Shown here: one piece after another, positions 24,344 through 33,063 of the stretch
Layout of the letters: the number at the start of each line of letters is the position of its first letter
How positions within the stretch are numbered: the stretch's first letter is position 1
DNA from: Magnetospira sp.
GTDB taxonomy: Bacteria; Pseudomonadota; Alphaproteobacteria; Rhodospirillales; Magnetospiraceae
Direction of reading: 5' to 3'
Assembly (NCBI GenBank): GCA_028282245.1
Contig: JANQIL010000143.1
Coordinates: 1-35,192 of the forward strand
Length of the DNA stretch: 35,192 nucleotides
The notes under the pieces: generated by a model
What the model was told of the DNA's origin: nothing
The model's input: the letters and a program-made list of their open reading frames with translations, nothing else
The model's database searches: none
Translations under genes and position numbers: made by a program

Positions 24344-25440
24344 GCGGCTTGACTCCCCTGGTACCGGCACCGTTCGCCCATCAGGGCGGCGGGGTCACCC
24401 GGCTGATGGTGCTCGTCATGGTGGCCCTGACCCCGGCCACCGGGTACGGATTGTATCTGTTCGGCTGGCCGGCGATTTTCCTGTTTCTGGTCACCGTGCT
24501 GTCGGCGGTGGTGTTCGAGGCGCTGTCCCTGGTCGTCGGCGGCCGCCGGGTGGGGCCGTTCCTGGGCGACGGCTCGGCGGTGCTGACCGGCTGGATTCTG
24601 GCCCTGACCCTGCCGCCCTGGGCGCCCTGGTGGATCGGCGTGGTGGGCGCCTTCATCGCGGTGGTGATCGGCAAGCAGGTGTTCGGGGGCCTCGGCCAGA
24701 ACCTGTTCAACCCGGCGATGGTTGCCCGGGTCGCGCTGCTGATCTCGTTTCCGCTGGAGATGACCCGGTGGATGCAGCCGCTTCCGATCGGCACTCCGGG
24801 GGCGCCCGGCATCCTGGACGGATTGGCGATCACCTTCGGGGGCGGGTCCGGCATCGATCTGGACGCCCTGTCGGGGGCCTCGGCGCTCGGTCACGTGAAG
24901 ACCGAACTGGATCGCGGCCTGGCGTTGCCGGATATCCTGCCCTCCGTGGCGTCCTGGGAGGCCCTCGGTCTCGGCCAGGTGCCCGGCAGCCTGGGCGAGA
25001 CCTCGGCCGCGCTGCTGCTGATCGGCGGCCTGTTCCTGCTGGCGACCCGGGTGATCCGCTGGCAGATTCCGGTCGCGATGCTGGGCAGCCTGGCGCTGGC
25101 CGCGACACTCACCCACCTGATAGACCCCGCCCGTTATCCGGACGCCGTTTTCCACCTGCTGGGCGGTTCGGCGATGCTCGGCGCCTTCTTCATCGCCACC
25201 GACTACGTGACCTCGCCGGTGACGGCGCGCGGCCAGCTCATCTTCGGCGCCGGCTGCGGCGTGCTCGTGTTCGTCATCCGCACCTGGGCCGGCTATCCGG
25301 AAGGGGTCGCCTTCGCGGTTCTGTTGATGAATGCGATGGTGCCGCTGATCGACCGCTGGGTGCGGCCGCGCGTGTTCGGGCGCACCGCCACCGGCAAGCC
25401 GCTCAGCTATCCGTCGAGCAAGGAACCGTCCGATGGCTGA
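24340..25440 (+). CDS. rnfD: Rnf complex membrane subunit RnfD, with Ser at the flavin site
   Basis: RnfD is a membrane subunit with covalently bound FMN. The 366-aa protein has about ten hydrophobic segments and family stretches such as GKQVFGGLGQNLFNPAMVARV and FFIATDYVTSPVT. At the flavinylation site, where RnfD and NqrB usually read SGAT, the sequence is DALSGASALG (Ser at residue 181, codon 24880-24882). ApbE targets allow Thr or Ser by consensus, so flavinylation at Ser is plausible but not certain. The start is fixed by the 4-nt overlap with rnfC; the stop overlaps rnfG by 8 nt. Confidence 0.95.
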   Translation: MSGLTPLVPAPFAHQGGGVTRLMVLVMVALTPATGYGLYLFGWPAIFLFLVTVLSAVVFEALSLVVGGRRVGPFLGDGSAVLTGWILALTLPPWAPWWIGVVGAFIAVVIGKQVFGGLGQNLFNPAMVARVALLISFPLEMTRWMQPLPIGTPGAPGILDGLAITFGGGSGIDLDALSGASALGHVKTELDRGLALPDILPSVASWEALGLGQVPGSLGETSAALLLIGGLFLLATRVIRWQIPVAMLGSLALAATLTHLIDPARYPDAVFHLLGGSAMLGAFFIATDYVTSPVTARGQLIFGAGCGVLVFVIRTWAGYPEGVAFAVLLMNAMVPLIDRWVRPRVFGRTATGKPLSYPSSKEPSDG

Positions 25441-26089
25441 GGGCAAGGACGCCAAGACGCCCGCGCCGGCGGAGGAAAAGCGCGGCATCAAGCAGCACGC
25501 GGTCTACCCGACCCTCATGCTCGGCCTGTTCGCGCTGGTCGCCGCGGCGTTGCTCGGCTGGGGCTACGAGACGACCAAGGATCCGATCGCCGAGCGGCGG
25601 GCCGAGGATCTGCGGGCGTCGCTGTCGCAGGTCATCCCCGAAACCCGCCATGACAACGATCCCTCGGCCGAGACCCTCGTGGTCGACGGCCACACGGTGT
25701 ATCGGGCGATGCGCGACGGGCGGGTGACCGGGATCGCCTTCGAGGTGGTCGGCTATGGCTACGGCGGCGCCATCGTGGTCCTTCTGGGGCTCGACCCGGA
25801 CGGCCGCGTGCTGGGCGCGCGGGTGCTGTCGCACGCCGAGACACCGGGCCTGGGCGACAAGATCGAGGTGGCGCGCGACGATTGGATTCTCGGTTTCGAC
25901 GGCCTGTCGCTGGGTGATCCGCCGTCCGCGAAATGGGCCGTCAAGAAAGACGGCGGTCGGTTCGACCAGTTCAGCGGGGCCACCATCACGCCACGCGCGG
26001 TGGTCAAGGCGATCAAGGGCGGGCTTGAGTTCTTCGAGGCCCGGCGCGCACGACTGCTGGCGGCGGAGATTCTGGAGGCGGGGTCATGA
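25433..26089 (+). CDS. rnfG: Rnf complex flavin subunit RnfG
   Basis: RnfG is a periplasm-facing subunit with covalent FMN. The 218-aa protein has one N-terminal membrane helix (LMLGLFALVAAALLGWGY) and the FMN-binding domain with GYGYGGAIVVLLGLDPDG, HAETPGLGDKI, and the flavinylation motif FSGATITPRAV, in which the Thr is the expected acceptor. It overlaps rnfD and rnfE, as is usual in this operon. An N-terminal Lys/Ala-rich stretch of about 20 residues precedes the helix. Confidence 0.96.
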   Translation: MAEGKDAKTPAPAEEKRGIKQHAVYPTLMLGLFALVAAALLGWGYETTKDPIAERRAEDLRASLSQVIPETRHDNDPSAETLVVDGHTVYRAMRDGRVTGIAFEVVGYGYGGAIVVLLGLDPDGRVLGARVLSHAETPGLGDKIEVARDDWILGFDGLSLGDPPSAKWAVKKDGGRFDQFSGATITPRAVVKAIKGGLEFFEARRARLLAAEILEAGS

Positions 26090-26775
26090 GCCAGGTGGGA
26101 TTCGGCGAAATCACCCGCGAGGGGCTGTGGACCAACAACGTGGTGTTCGCCCAGTTGCTGGCCCTGTGTCCGCTGCTCGCGGTCACCGGCACGGCAACCA
26201 ACGGACTCGGCATGGGCCTCGCCTCGACGGCGGTGCTGATCACCTCCGGCCTGGTGGTGTCTCTGCTGCGCGGCGCGATCGCCACCGATGTGCGGATTCC
26301 CGCCTTCATCCTGATCATCGCCACCCTGGTGACCCTGGTCGACATGGCGATGAACGCCTGGCTGCACGAACTCTACAAGGTGCTCGGGCTGTTCATTCCG
26401 CTGATCGTCACCAACTGCGCTATCCTGGGGCGCGCCGAGGCCTTCGCCTCGCGGCACGATCCGCTCCGCTCCGCCTACGACGGTCTGATGATGGGGGTTG
26501 GCTTCACCCTGGTCCTGGTGCTGTTGGGCGCGGTCCGCGAGATCATCGGCGCCGGGACGCTGTTCGCCGACGCGGCGCTGCTCCTGGGTCCCGGGATGGC
26601 GTTCCTGGAGACCGTGCTGATTCCCGACTACAAGGGATTCCTTCTGTTCGTGCTGCCGCCCGGGGCCTTCATCGTGCTCGGCTTCCTGATGGCCGGAAAG
26701 CGACTCATCGATTTCCGGATCGAGCGCCGCGCCGAGGCGCGGCGGGCGGCGGCGGCCGACGCGATGGAGGTGTGA
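26086..26775 (+). CDS. rnfE: Rnf complex membrane subunit RnfE
   Basis: RnfE pairs with RnfA in opposite membrane orientation. The 229-aa protein has six hydrophobic segments. The conserved Cys motifs TNNVVFAQLLALCPLLAVT near residue 15 and PLIVTNCAILGRAE near residue 105 match the RnfA/RnfE pattern for the shared 2Fe-2S site. The overlap of 4 nt with rnfG fixes the start. A charged C-terminal tail (RRAEARRAAAADAM) follows the last helix. Confidence 0.96.
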   Translation: MSQVGFGEITREGLWTNNVVFAQLLALCPLLAVTGTATNGLGMGLASTAVLITSGLVVSLLRGAIATDVRIPAFILIIATLVTLVDMAMNAWLHELYKVLGLFIPLIVTNCAILGRAEAFASRHDPLRSAYDGLMMGVGFTLVLVLLGAVREIIGAGTLFADAALLLGPGMAFLETVLIPDYKGFLLFVLPPGAFIVLGFLMAGKRLIDFRIERRAEARRAAAADAMEV

Positions 26776-26779
26776 CACG

Positions 26780-27088
26780 ATGCCGGACGGCACGAAAACG
26801 ATCACCGTCGGAGTCTCCTACGCCACCCCGCAGCGGCAGATCTGGCTGCATGTCAAGGTGCCGGAGGGCAGCACGGTGCGCGATGCCATTGAGGCATCCC
26901 TGGTGCTCGACGAGTTTCCCGAGATCGACCTGGACACCCAGAAGGTCGGAGTGTTCGGCAAGGTGGTCAAGCTGACCCAGACGCTCAACGACGAGGATCG
27001 GGTCGAGATCTACCGGCCGATCACCGCCGATCCCAAGGCGGTCAAGCGCAAGCGCGCGGAGACCGACGACGAGGCGGCCGGATCATGA
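26780..27088 (+). CDS. rnfH: RnfH family protein
   Basis: The 102-aa protein belongs to the RnfH/UPF0125 family, a ubiquitin-like fold often encoded beside rnf genes or with ratA. Visible family parts are ITVGVSYATPQRQIWLHVKVPEGSTV, KVGVFGKVVKLTQTLNDEDRVEIYRPI, and a Lys/Arg-rich end. Biochemical role is unknown. It follows rnfE after 4 nt and overlaps the alanyl-tRNA editing gene by 4 nt. Confidence 0.92.
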   Translation: MPDGTKTITVGVSYATPQRQIWLHVKVPEGSTVRDAIEASLVLDEFPEIDLDTQKVGVFGKVVKLTQTLNDEDRVEIYRPITADPKAVKRKRAETDDEAAGS

Positions 27089-27792
27089 CGACCGAGAGCC
27101 TGTTCCGGGGCGAGCCCTATCGCGCCGCGTGCGACGCCCGGGTGCGACGGGCCGACGCGGCGGGGATCGTGCTCGACCGCACGGTGTTCTATCCGGCCGG
27201 AGGGGGCCAGCCGGGGGACAGCGGCGTTCTCGTCATGGCCGACGGCACCCGCGCAGTGGTTGTCGACACGATCAAGGAGGAAGACGGCGGCATCCTGCAC
27301 CTCGTGGCCGAGGGCGCGCCGCTGCCGACCGTCGGCGCGGAGGTCACGGCGGAAATCGACTGGCCGCGCCGCCACCGCCACATGCGCATGCACACCGCCC
27401 TGCACCTGCTGTGCTCCCTGATCGACGCCCCGGTGACCGGCGGCCAGGTCGCCGCCGACAAGGGACGATTGGATTTCGCCCTTGCCGAGTCGCCGGACAA
27501 GCCGACCCTGACCGAGGCCCTCAACCGTCTGGTCGCCGAGGATCACCTGGTCGCCGAGTCATGGATCGATGACGCCGATCTGGATGCCAATCCGGATCTG
27601 GTGCGTACTCTATCGGTACAGCCGCCGCGCGGCTCCGGCCGGGTGCGGCTGATTCGGGTGGCGGGGGTGGACCTGCAACCCTGCGGCGGCACCCACGTCA
27701 AATCGACCGCCGAGATCGGGCGCCTGAAAATCGGCAAGATCGAGAACAAGGGCCGCCAGAACCGCCGCGTCAACATCCTGTTCGACGACTGA
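27085..27792 (+). CDS. Alanyl-tRNA editing protein (AlaX type)
   Basis: This protein removes mischarged Ser or Gly from tRNA-Ala. The 235-aa protein has the two-part zinc site of AlaRS editing domains: HTALH (HxxxH) at residues about 100-104, and CGGTHV near residue 194. The N-terminal region with [17 protein letters not shown] is also diagnostic and marks the medium-length form. ATG 27085 overlaps the rnfH stop, so it is probably translated with the rnf operon. Whether this link is functional is unknown. Confidence 0.94.
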   Translation: MTTESLFRGEPYRAACDARVRRADAAGIVLDRTVFYPAGGGQPGDSGVLVMADGTRAVVVDTIKEEDGGILHLVAEGAPLPTVGAEVTAEIDWPRRHRHMRMHTALHLLCSLIDAPVTGGQVAADKGRLDFALAESPDKPTLTEALNRLVAEDHLVAESWIDDADLDANPDLVRTLSVQPPRGSGRVRLIRVAGVDLQPCGGTHVKSTAEIGRLKIGKIENKGRQNRRVNILFDD

Positions 27793-27797
27793 AACCG

Positions 27798-28352
27798 ATG
27801 CCGCCCGTCATCGCGCCGGCCCTGCCCGAGGACATGGACGCGGTGCGGGCCCTGTTCCGCGAATACCAGGCGTTCCTGGGCGTCGATCTCTGCTTCCAGG
27901 GGTTCGAGGCCGAACTGGCCGGTCTGCCGGGCCGGTACGCGCCGCCGGCCGGGCGGCTGCTGTTGGCCCGCGACGCCGCGACGGTGGCGGGCTGCGTGGC
28001 CCTGTGGCCGCTCGACGAGCCCGGCACCTGCGAGATGAAGCGGCTGTTCGTGCGCCCGCCGTGGCGCGGCACCGGATTGGGCCGCCGGCTGGCCGAGCGC
28101 GTCATGGACGAGGCGCGGGCGGCCGGCTACCGGCGGATGGTGCTCGACACCCTGTCGCATCTCGACGCCGCCCTGGCCCTCTATCGCGCCTTGGGGTTCA
28201 CCGGGACCCGGCCCTACTACGCCAATCCGCTGGATGGCGTGAGGTACCTGGAAGCGCGGCTGGACGGCCGGCGCGCAAGCATCGCTCAGGCCGGTGATCC
28301 GGCGGCGCCGGAGACGGCGCGCGACGGCAGCGACAGACGCAACACGAGGTAA
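27798..28352 (+). CDS. GNAT-family N-acetyltransferase
   Basis: The 184-aa protein has a GNAT core. The acetyl-CoA loop is [15 protein letters not shown] near residues 91-105, followed by [20 protein letters not shown], the conserved strand and helix. The substrate is unknown. It begins 5 nt after the AlaX-type gene and is likely the last gene of the rnf transcript. Its 3' end runs 67 bp into the convergent nhaA coding sequence; the last 25 residues (after about 158) look like tail rather than fold. Confidence 0.85.
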   Translation: MPPVIAPALPEDMDAVRALFREYQAFLGVDLCFQGFEAELAGLPGRYAPPAGRLLLARDAATVAGCVALWPLDEPGTCEMKRLFVRPPWRGTGLGRRLAERVMDEARAAGYRRMVLDTLSHLDAALALYRALGFTGTRPYYANPLDGVRYLEARLDGRRASIAQAGDPAAPETARDGSDRRNTR

Positions 28353-29482
28353 CCGGCGAGTCCCGACAGCAGGGAGCCGGCGATGATCCCCAACCGCTCG
28401 TCGTACAGCAGGTTGACACCCGTGCTTTCGAAGGCCAGCGAGCCGATGAACAGGCTCATGGTGAAACCGACCCCGCACAGCATGGCGGTGCCATATATCT
28501 GCGGCCAGGTCATGCCGTCCGGCAGCCGCGCCAGACGCAGGCGCACCCCAAGCCAGCAGAACCCAAAGATGCCGATCTGCTTGCCCAGGAAGAGGCCAGC
28601 CATGATGCCCAGCGGAACCGGATGAAGCGCCGCCTCGACGCCAATACCGATCAAGGGGATTCCCGCGTTGGCGAACGCGAACAGCGGCAGGATTCCGAAT
28701 CCCACCGCGCCGTGCAGATCATGTTCCATGTCCTTGAGCGGCGACCCCTCGCGGCTCGGCACGCGGATCGGAATGAACATCGCCAGCAGCACGCCGGCCA
28801 GGGTCGCGTGGACTCCGGATTTCAGCATCGCCGCCCACATGATCGCGCCGATCAGCAGATAGGGCGCCGTTTCGGCCACGCCGCGCCGGTTCATGAGCCA
28901 GAGCAACGGCAGGCAGGCCGCCGCCACGCCGAGCGCCACCAGCGACAGATCGCCGCTGTAGAACAGGGCGATGATGACGATCGCGCCGACATCGTCGAAA
29001 ATGGCGACGGTCACCAGGAAGACCCGTAGCGCCAGTGGAACCCGGCTGCCCAGCAGGCCGAGAATGGCGAGCGCGAAGGCAATGTCGGTGGCCGCCGGAA
29101 TCGCCCAGCCCTGAAGGGCCACCGGATCGTTCCAATTGATCGCCACGTAGATCAGGGCGGGGACCGCCATGCCGCCGATCGCCGCCAGTCCCGGCAACAC
29201 CATCTGCCGGGGGTTGGACAGCTCGCCCTCCATGACCTCGCGCTTCAATTCCAGCCCGACCAGGAAAAAGAACACCGCCATCAGGCCGTCGTTGATCCAC
29301 AGCAGCAGGGGCTTGGCAATCTCGAAGCTCCCGAAGCGGATCACCACCGGCAGGTCGATGAAGGTGCCGTAAAGGCTGGCGAGCGGGGAGTTGGCGACGA
29401 TGATCGCGAGCACCGCCATCGCCACCAGGAGCAGTCCGCTCGCATAGTCCAGTTTCAGAAAATCGCGCAAGGCATTCAGCAT
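28286..29482 (-). CDS. nhaA: Na+/H+ antiporter NhaA
   Basis: NhaA exports sodium in exchange for protons. The 398-aa membrane protein has the NhaA hallmark [15 protein letters not shown], whose paired Asp form the ion-binding site, plus [20 protein letters not shown] and [20 protein letters not shown] with the conserved Asp and Thr of the helix IV crossing region. Length fits the family. It is a single gene, antisense-overlapping the end of the GNAT gene by 67 bp. No strong Shine-Dalgarno was seen before ATG 29482. An Rnf complex of the sodium type and NhaA together could share a sodium cycle, but this is only suggested by location. Confidence 0.95.
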   Translation of the reverse strand: MLNALRDFLKLDYASGLLLVAMAVLAIIVANSPLASLYGTFIDLPVVIRFGSFEIAKPLLLWINDGLMAVFFFLVGLELKREVMEGELSNPRQMVLPGLAAIGGMAVPALIYVAINWNDPVALQGWAIPAATDIAFALAILGLLGSRVPLALRVFLVTVAIFDDVGAIVIIALFYSGDLSLVALGVAAACLPLLWLMNRRGVAETAPYLLIGAIMWAAMLKSGVHATLAGVLLAMFIPIRVPSREGSPLKDMEHDLHGAVGFGILPLFAFANAGIPLIGIGVEAALHPVPLGIMAGLFLGKQIGIFGFCWLGVRLRLARLPDGMTWPQIYGTAMLCGVGFTMSLFIGSLAFESTGVNLLYDERLGIIAGSLLSGLAGYLVLRLSLPSRAVSGAAGSPA

Positions 29483-29626
29483 CTTGGTAACCGTTTATCC
29501 ATCAAGGAGATTCGCTACTGATTTTGGCTGTTCGAGCGGTCGCGTCAAGGGACCTCCGACCGTGATCGTTCGGTACGTCGCCCCCCCGATTCCATGCGAA
29601 CCGAAGGGGTGGACGGTCCCTTCCGG

Positions 29627-30961
29627 CTATTGTCCGGCGACGCTCATGCGGTCGATGCGCAGGGTCGGCGAATCGGTCCCATGGCGCAACATCAGGTCGT
29701 CGGCCGCGACAAGCCGCGCGAACATGTCGAGCAGGTTGCCGGCGATGGTCACCTCGCTCACCGGCTCGGCGATCTCGCCGTTCACGATCCTGAAGCCGGT
29801 GGCGCCGCGACTGTAATCACCGGTCACCATGTTGAGGCCGTGGCCGATCATCTCGGTGACATAAAACCCGTCGCGGATGTCGGCCATCAGGTCGCGCGGC
29901 GACAGCCGCCCCGGGGCCAGATAGAGATTGGTCGACGACGGCGACGGCGGTCCGCCGGCGCCGCGCGCCGCGTGCCCGGTCGGCGCCAGGCCCAATTGCC
30001 GAGCCGAGCGCAGGTCGAGCAGCCAGGTGGTGAGGCGTCCGTCGTCGATCACCCGGCGGGTGGCGGTCGGCAGGCCTTCGGCATCGAACGGCTTGGACCG
30101 CAGGCCGCGCGGTCGGCGGGGCTCGTCGATCACCGACAGACCGTCGGCGAACAGTTTCTCCCCCATCCGCCCGTTCAGGAACGACGTTCCGCGAGCGACC
30201 GCCGGACCCTTGATGGCGGCCGCCAGATGGCCGACGAGGCTGCGCGCCACCCGGGGATCGAACACCACCGGCAGAACCGCCGAGTCGATCTTGCGTGGAC
30301 CGAGGCGGCGCACCGCCCTCTCGCCGGCCGTCCGCCCGACCTCCTCGGGCGACCGGAGGTCCCCGGCGTGGACCGCCGAGGTGTAGTCGTAGTCGCGCTC
30401 CATCGCGGTGCCCTCGCCGGCCAGCACCGAGGTCGCCAGACCGAATCGGGAATCCTCGCGGCGGCCGGCGAACCCGTTGGTCGCGGCCAGGGCGACGCGG
30501 TTGCGGGTCCATGTCGCCTCGGCGCCCTCCGAGTTGGTGACTCCCGGGACCGCGCGCGCCGCGTCCTCGGTCCGTCGTGCCCGTTCGGTCAGGGTTTCGG
30601 CGTCCGTCTCGCGGCCGTCGCAACTGTCGAGCCACGGGATGTCGATCGCCAGTTGTTCGGGATCGGCCAGCCCGCAGTGCGGGTCCTGCGGGACCTCGCG
30701 GGCCATCGCCACGGCCCGACCGGCCAGTTCGTCGAGCGCCGTCGGGGATGGATCGGAACTGGCGACGCAGGCCTGTCGGGTGCCGACCATCACCCGCAAT
30801 CCGATGTCGAGACCTTCCGCCCGTTCCAGTTTTTCGATTTCGCCCAGCCGCACCGCCACCGACAGCGAGGTGCCGGACACGTGGACCGCGTCGGCGGCGT
30901 CGGCGCCGGCCTTGCGGGCCCGGCCGATCAGGTCGGTGATCAGGTCGAGGGGATCGGGCAT
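29627..30961 (-). CDS. pmbA: TldE/PmbA family protein (metalloprotease-partner)
   Basis: The 444-aa protein belongs to the TldD/TldE family that processes peptides such as microcins and CcdA with TldD. It lines up with TldE/PmbA: N-terminal helix (LITDLIGRARKAGADAADAV), LRVMVGTRQACVASSD, SFLNGRMGEKLF, and the C-terminal MIGHGLNMVTGDYSRGATGF. It lacks the HExxxH metal motif of TldD, as expected for TldE. No tldD is in this window. The divergent gene starts 77 bp upstream. Confidence 0.92.
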   Translation of the reverse strand: MPDPLDLITDLIGRARKAGADAADAVHVSGTSLSVAVRLGEIEKLERAEGLDIGLRVMVGTRQACVASSDPSPTALDELAGRAVAMAREVPQDPHCGLADPEQLAIDIPWLDSCDGRETDAETLTERARRTEDAARAVPGVTNSEGAEATWTRNRVALAATNGFAGRREDSRFGLATSVLAGEGTAMERDYDYTSAVHAGDLRSPEEVGRTAGERAVRRLGPRKIDSAVLPVVFDPRVARSLVGHLAAAIKGPAVARGTSFLNGRMGEKLFADGLSVIDEPRRPRGLRSKPFDAEGLPTATRRVIDDGRLTTWLLDLRSARQLGLAPTGHAARGAGGPPSPSSTNLYLAPGRLSPRDLMADIRDGFYVTEMIGHGLNMVTGDYSRGATGFRIVNGEIAEPVSEVTIAGNLLDMFARLVAADDLMLRHGTDSPTLRIDRMSVAGQ

Positions 30962-31038
30962 GGCGATTTTTCCTGGATTGCGTTGCGGTCGTTCTCACAT
31001 AAGGGATCGCCACCGCGCCGCCAAGAGGGCTATCTCCA

Positions 31039-31770
31039 TTGAGCCGCAGGAAATTCTCTCGGGCCGTCCGACGCGCCCTCGACTATCCATACGACGCGCC
31101 GGATCGGTCGTATGTTCTGACCGGCGGCGGACGCTGCCGGCCGTTCGACGGGCCGCCGCCGATCGATGAGCGACGCCCGGTTCTGGCGGTCGGCTCCAAC
31201 CGGTCGCCGCGCCAGTTGGCCCTCAAGTTCCCGACCCTGGCGGCGGGCGAGGAGATACCGGTGCAGTTCGGTCATCTTGACGGCTGCGATGTGGTCTATT
31301 CGGCGCATATCAGCGTTTACGGCGCGATTCCGGCGACCCTGGTGGCGGCGCCGGGGGTCACCGTTCGAGTTGCCGTCACCTGGCTTACCGAGCCGCAGAT
31401 CGCCCATATGCACCGCACCGAGGCGGTTGGTTTCAATTACGATTTCGTCACCTTGCGCGACGCGGTCCTGCGCGCCGACGACGGGGCGACCGTGGCGCCG
31501 CTCGCCGCCTATGTGTCGCGGCGCGGTGCCCTCGCCCTGCGTGGCCGGCCGGTTTGCGTCGCCGCGATCGCCGCCACCGGGCGGATCTGGCCGGCCGCCA
31601 CCCAGCCGCAGGTTCAGGACGCGGTGCGCGGCCGTCTGGCTCCGACTCTCGAACCCGACCAGTTCGTGTCCGGCAACCTGCGCGATGCCGGCCTGCGGGC
31701 CACCCGCACCGCCCGGCTGGCGGCCGAGGCGCTCAGGTTCGAGGACCCGTCATCTCCCGCCGTCGGGTGA
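31039..31770 (+). CDS. Unknown protein, possibly gamma-glutamylcyclotransferase-like fold
   Basis: The 243-aa protein is not firmly recognised. The segment VLAVGSNRSPRQLALKF near residue 48 resembles the glycine-rich YGSN loop of gamma-glutamylcyclotransferase-like folds, where the Ser-Asn binds substrate. Later pieces such as DVVYSAHISVYGAIPATL and GFNYDFV have a similar feel, but the usual catalytic Glu cannot be placed. The start is TTG 31039 with AGAGGG 9 nt upstream. It is divergent from pmbA and its end overlaps the CorC-like gene by 21 bp. Confidence 0.65.
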   Translation: MSRRKFSRAVRRALDYPYDAPDRSYVLTGGGRCRPFDGPPPIDERRPVLAVGSNRSPRQLALKFPTLAAGEEIPVQFGHLDGCDVVYSAHISVYGAIPATLVAAPGVTVRVAVTWLTEPQIAHMHRTEAVGFNYDFVTLRDAVLRADDGATVAPLAAYVSRRGALALRGRPVCVAAIAATGRIWPAATQPQVQDAVRGRLAPTLEPDQFVSGNLRDAGLRATRTARLAAEALRFEDPSSPAVG

Positions 31771-33063
31771 GCCCTGGCCATCCGCGCCGCCGCGCGCCAG
31801 TCCGGGTGGCGCCACGATGCGCACCTGGGTGATCTGGTGCCGGTGGCGGCTCAGGATCTTGAACCGGAAGCCGTGGAAAATGAAGGTCTGGCCGGGTTCC
31901 GGGATGCGCCGCGACTCTTGCAGGATCAGGCCGGCCACGGTCGCCGCCTCCCCGTCGGGCAGCCGCCATTCGAATTCCCGGTTCAGGTCGCGGATGGTCA
32001 CCGTGCCGTCGACCACGTAGGCGCCGTCGGGCTCGGTGGTCACCCCGTTGACCGCCACGTCGTGCTCGTCGTCGATCTCGCCGACGATCTCCTCCAGGAT
32101 GTCCTCCAGGGTGACGATGCCGCGGAGCGCTCCGTATTCGTCGACCACCAGGGCGAAGTGCTCGCGCCGCTTGCGGAATGCCTGCAACTGATGGTGCAGA
32201 AGGGTGGTCTCCGGCACGAACCACGGCGCCGCCGCCAGGCCGACCACGTCCAGGTCGTCCAGGTTGCCGTTGCGCGCCCGCACCTCCCGCAGCAACGCCT
32301 TGACGTGCATCACGCCGACGATGTTGTCGGGATCTCCGCGCCACAGTGGGAGACGGGTGTACGGGCTGGCCAGAACCTGGTCGAGGATGTCGGTGGGCGC
32401 GTCGTCGGCATCGATGGCGACCAGGCCGCGGCGGTGGGTCATGATTTCATGCACCTCCACCTCCTGGAGGTCGAGCACGCTCCGCAGCATCGCGCGCTCG
32501 CGGCGCACCACCTCCTCGTTGTCCAGGTCGCCCTCGTGCAGCTCGATGGCGCCGCGCAGTTCGTCGGCGCTGGTGCCGAGCGCCTCGCCGCTGTCGAATC
32601 GGCCGCCGAACAGCCGGAAGGTGAGTCCGACCACCAGTTGCAGGGCGGTGGTCACCGGCGCCAGGACGTAGACCAGGGCGCCGATCGTCGGCGCGATGCC
32701 GAGGGCGACCCGGTTGGCGTTCCGGAACGCGTAGGTCTTGGGCAGGATCTCGGCGAAGATCAGGACCAGAAGGGTCATCGCGAGGGTCGCGTAGGCGATG
32801 CCCACCTCGCCGAACAGGCTGATCATGATGCCGGTGGCGACCGCCGAGGCCATGATGTTGACCAGATTGTTGCCGAGCAGAATGGCGCCGATCAGGCGCT
32901 CCTTGTGGGCGTGCAGGCGGTTGACGATGGCGGCCCGCAGGTCGCCCTCCTGCTCCAGCTTGTGCATCACCGGTTTCGAGGCCGCCGTCAGCGCCGTCTC
33001 CGAGCCCGAGAAGAAGGCCGAGGTCAGGAGCAGGAAGAGAATCGCGATCAGGGACAGGATCAT
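31750..33063 (-). CDS. CNNM/CorC-type DUF21-CBS transporter-like protein
   Basis: The 437-aa protein has a DUF21 membrane domain (residues 1 to about 190, with AFFSGSETALTAASK and ILLGNNLVNIMASAVAT), a pair of CBS domains (about 200-330, with EIMTHRR and VVDEYGALRGIVTLEDILEEIVGEIDDE), and a C-terminal CorC/HlyC domain (GTVTIRDLNREFEWRLP). Such proteins are linked to magnesium or cobalt efflux. The start ATG overlaps the aroB stop (ATGA), so it is the last gene of aroK-aroB-corC. The 3' end is convergent with the unknown gene at 31039. Confidence 0.92.
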   Translation of the reverse strand: MILSLIAILFLLLTSAFFSGSETALTAASKPVMHKLEQEGDLRAAIVNRLHAHKERLIGAILLGNNLVNIMASAVATGIMISLFGEVGIAYATLAMTLLVLIFAEILPKTYAFRNANRVALGIAPTIGALVYVLAPVTTALQLVVGLTFRLFGGRFDSGEALGTSADELRGAIELHEGDLDNEEVVRRERAMLRSVLDLQEVEVHEIMTHRRGLVAIDADDAPTDILDQVLASPYTRLPLWRGDPDNIVGVMHVKALLREVRARNGNLDDLDVVGLAAAPWFVPETTLLHHQLQAFRKRREHFALVVDEYGALRGIVTLEDILEEIVGEIDDEHDVAVNGVTTEPDGAYVVDGTVTIRDLNREFEWRLPDGEAATVAGLILQESRRIPEPGQTFIFHGFRFKILSRHRHQITQVRIVAPPGLARGGADGQGSPDGGR

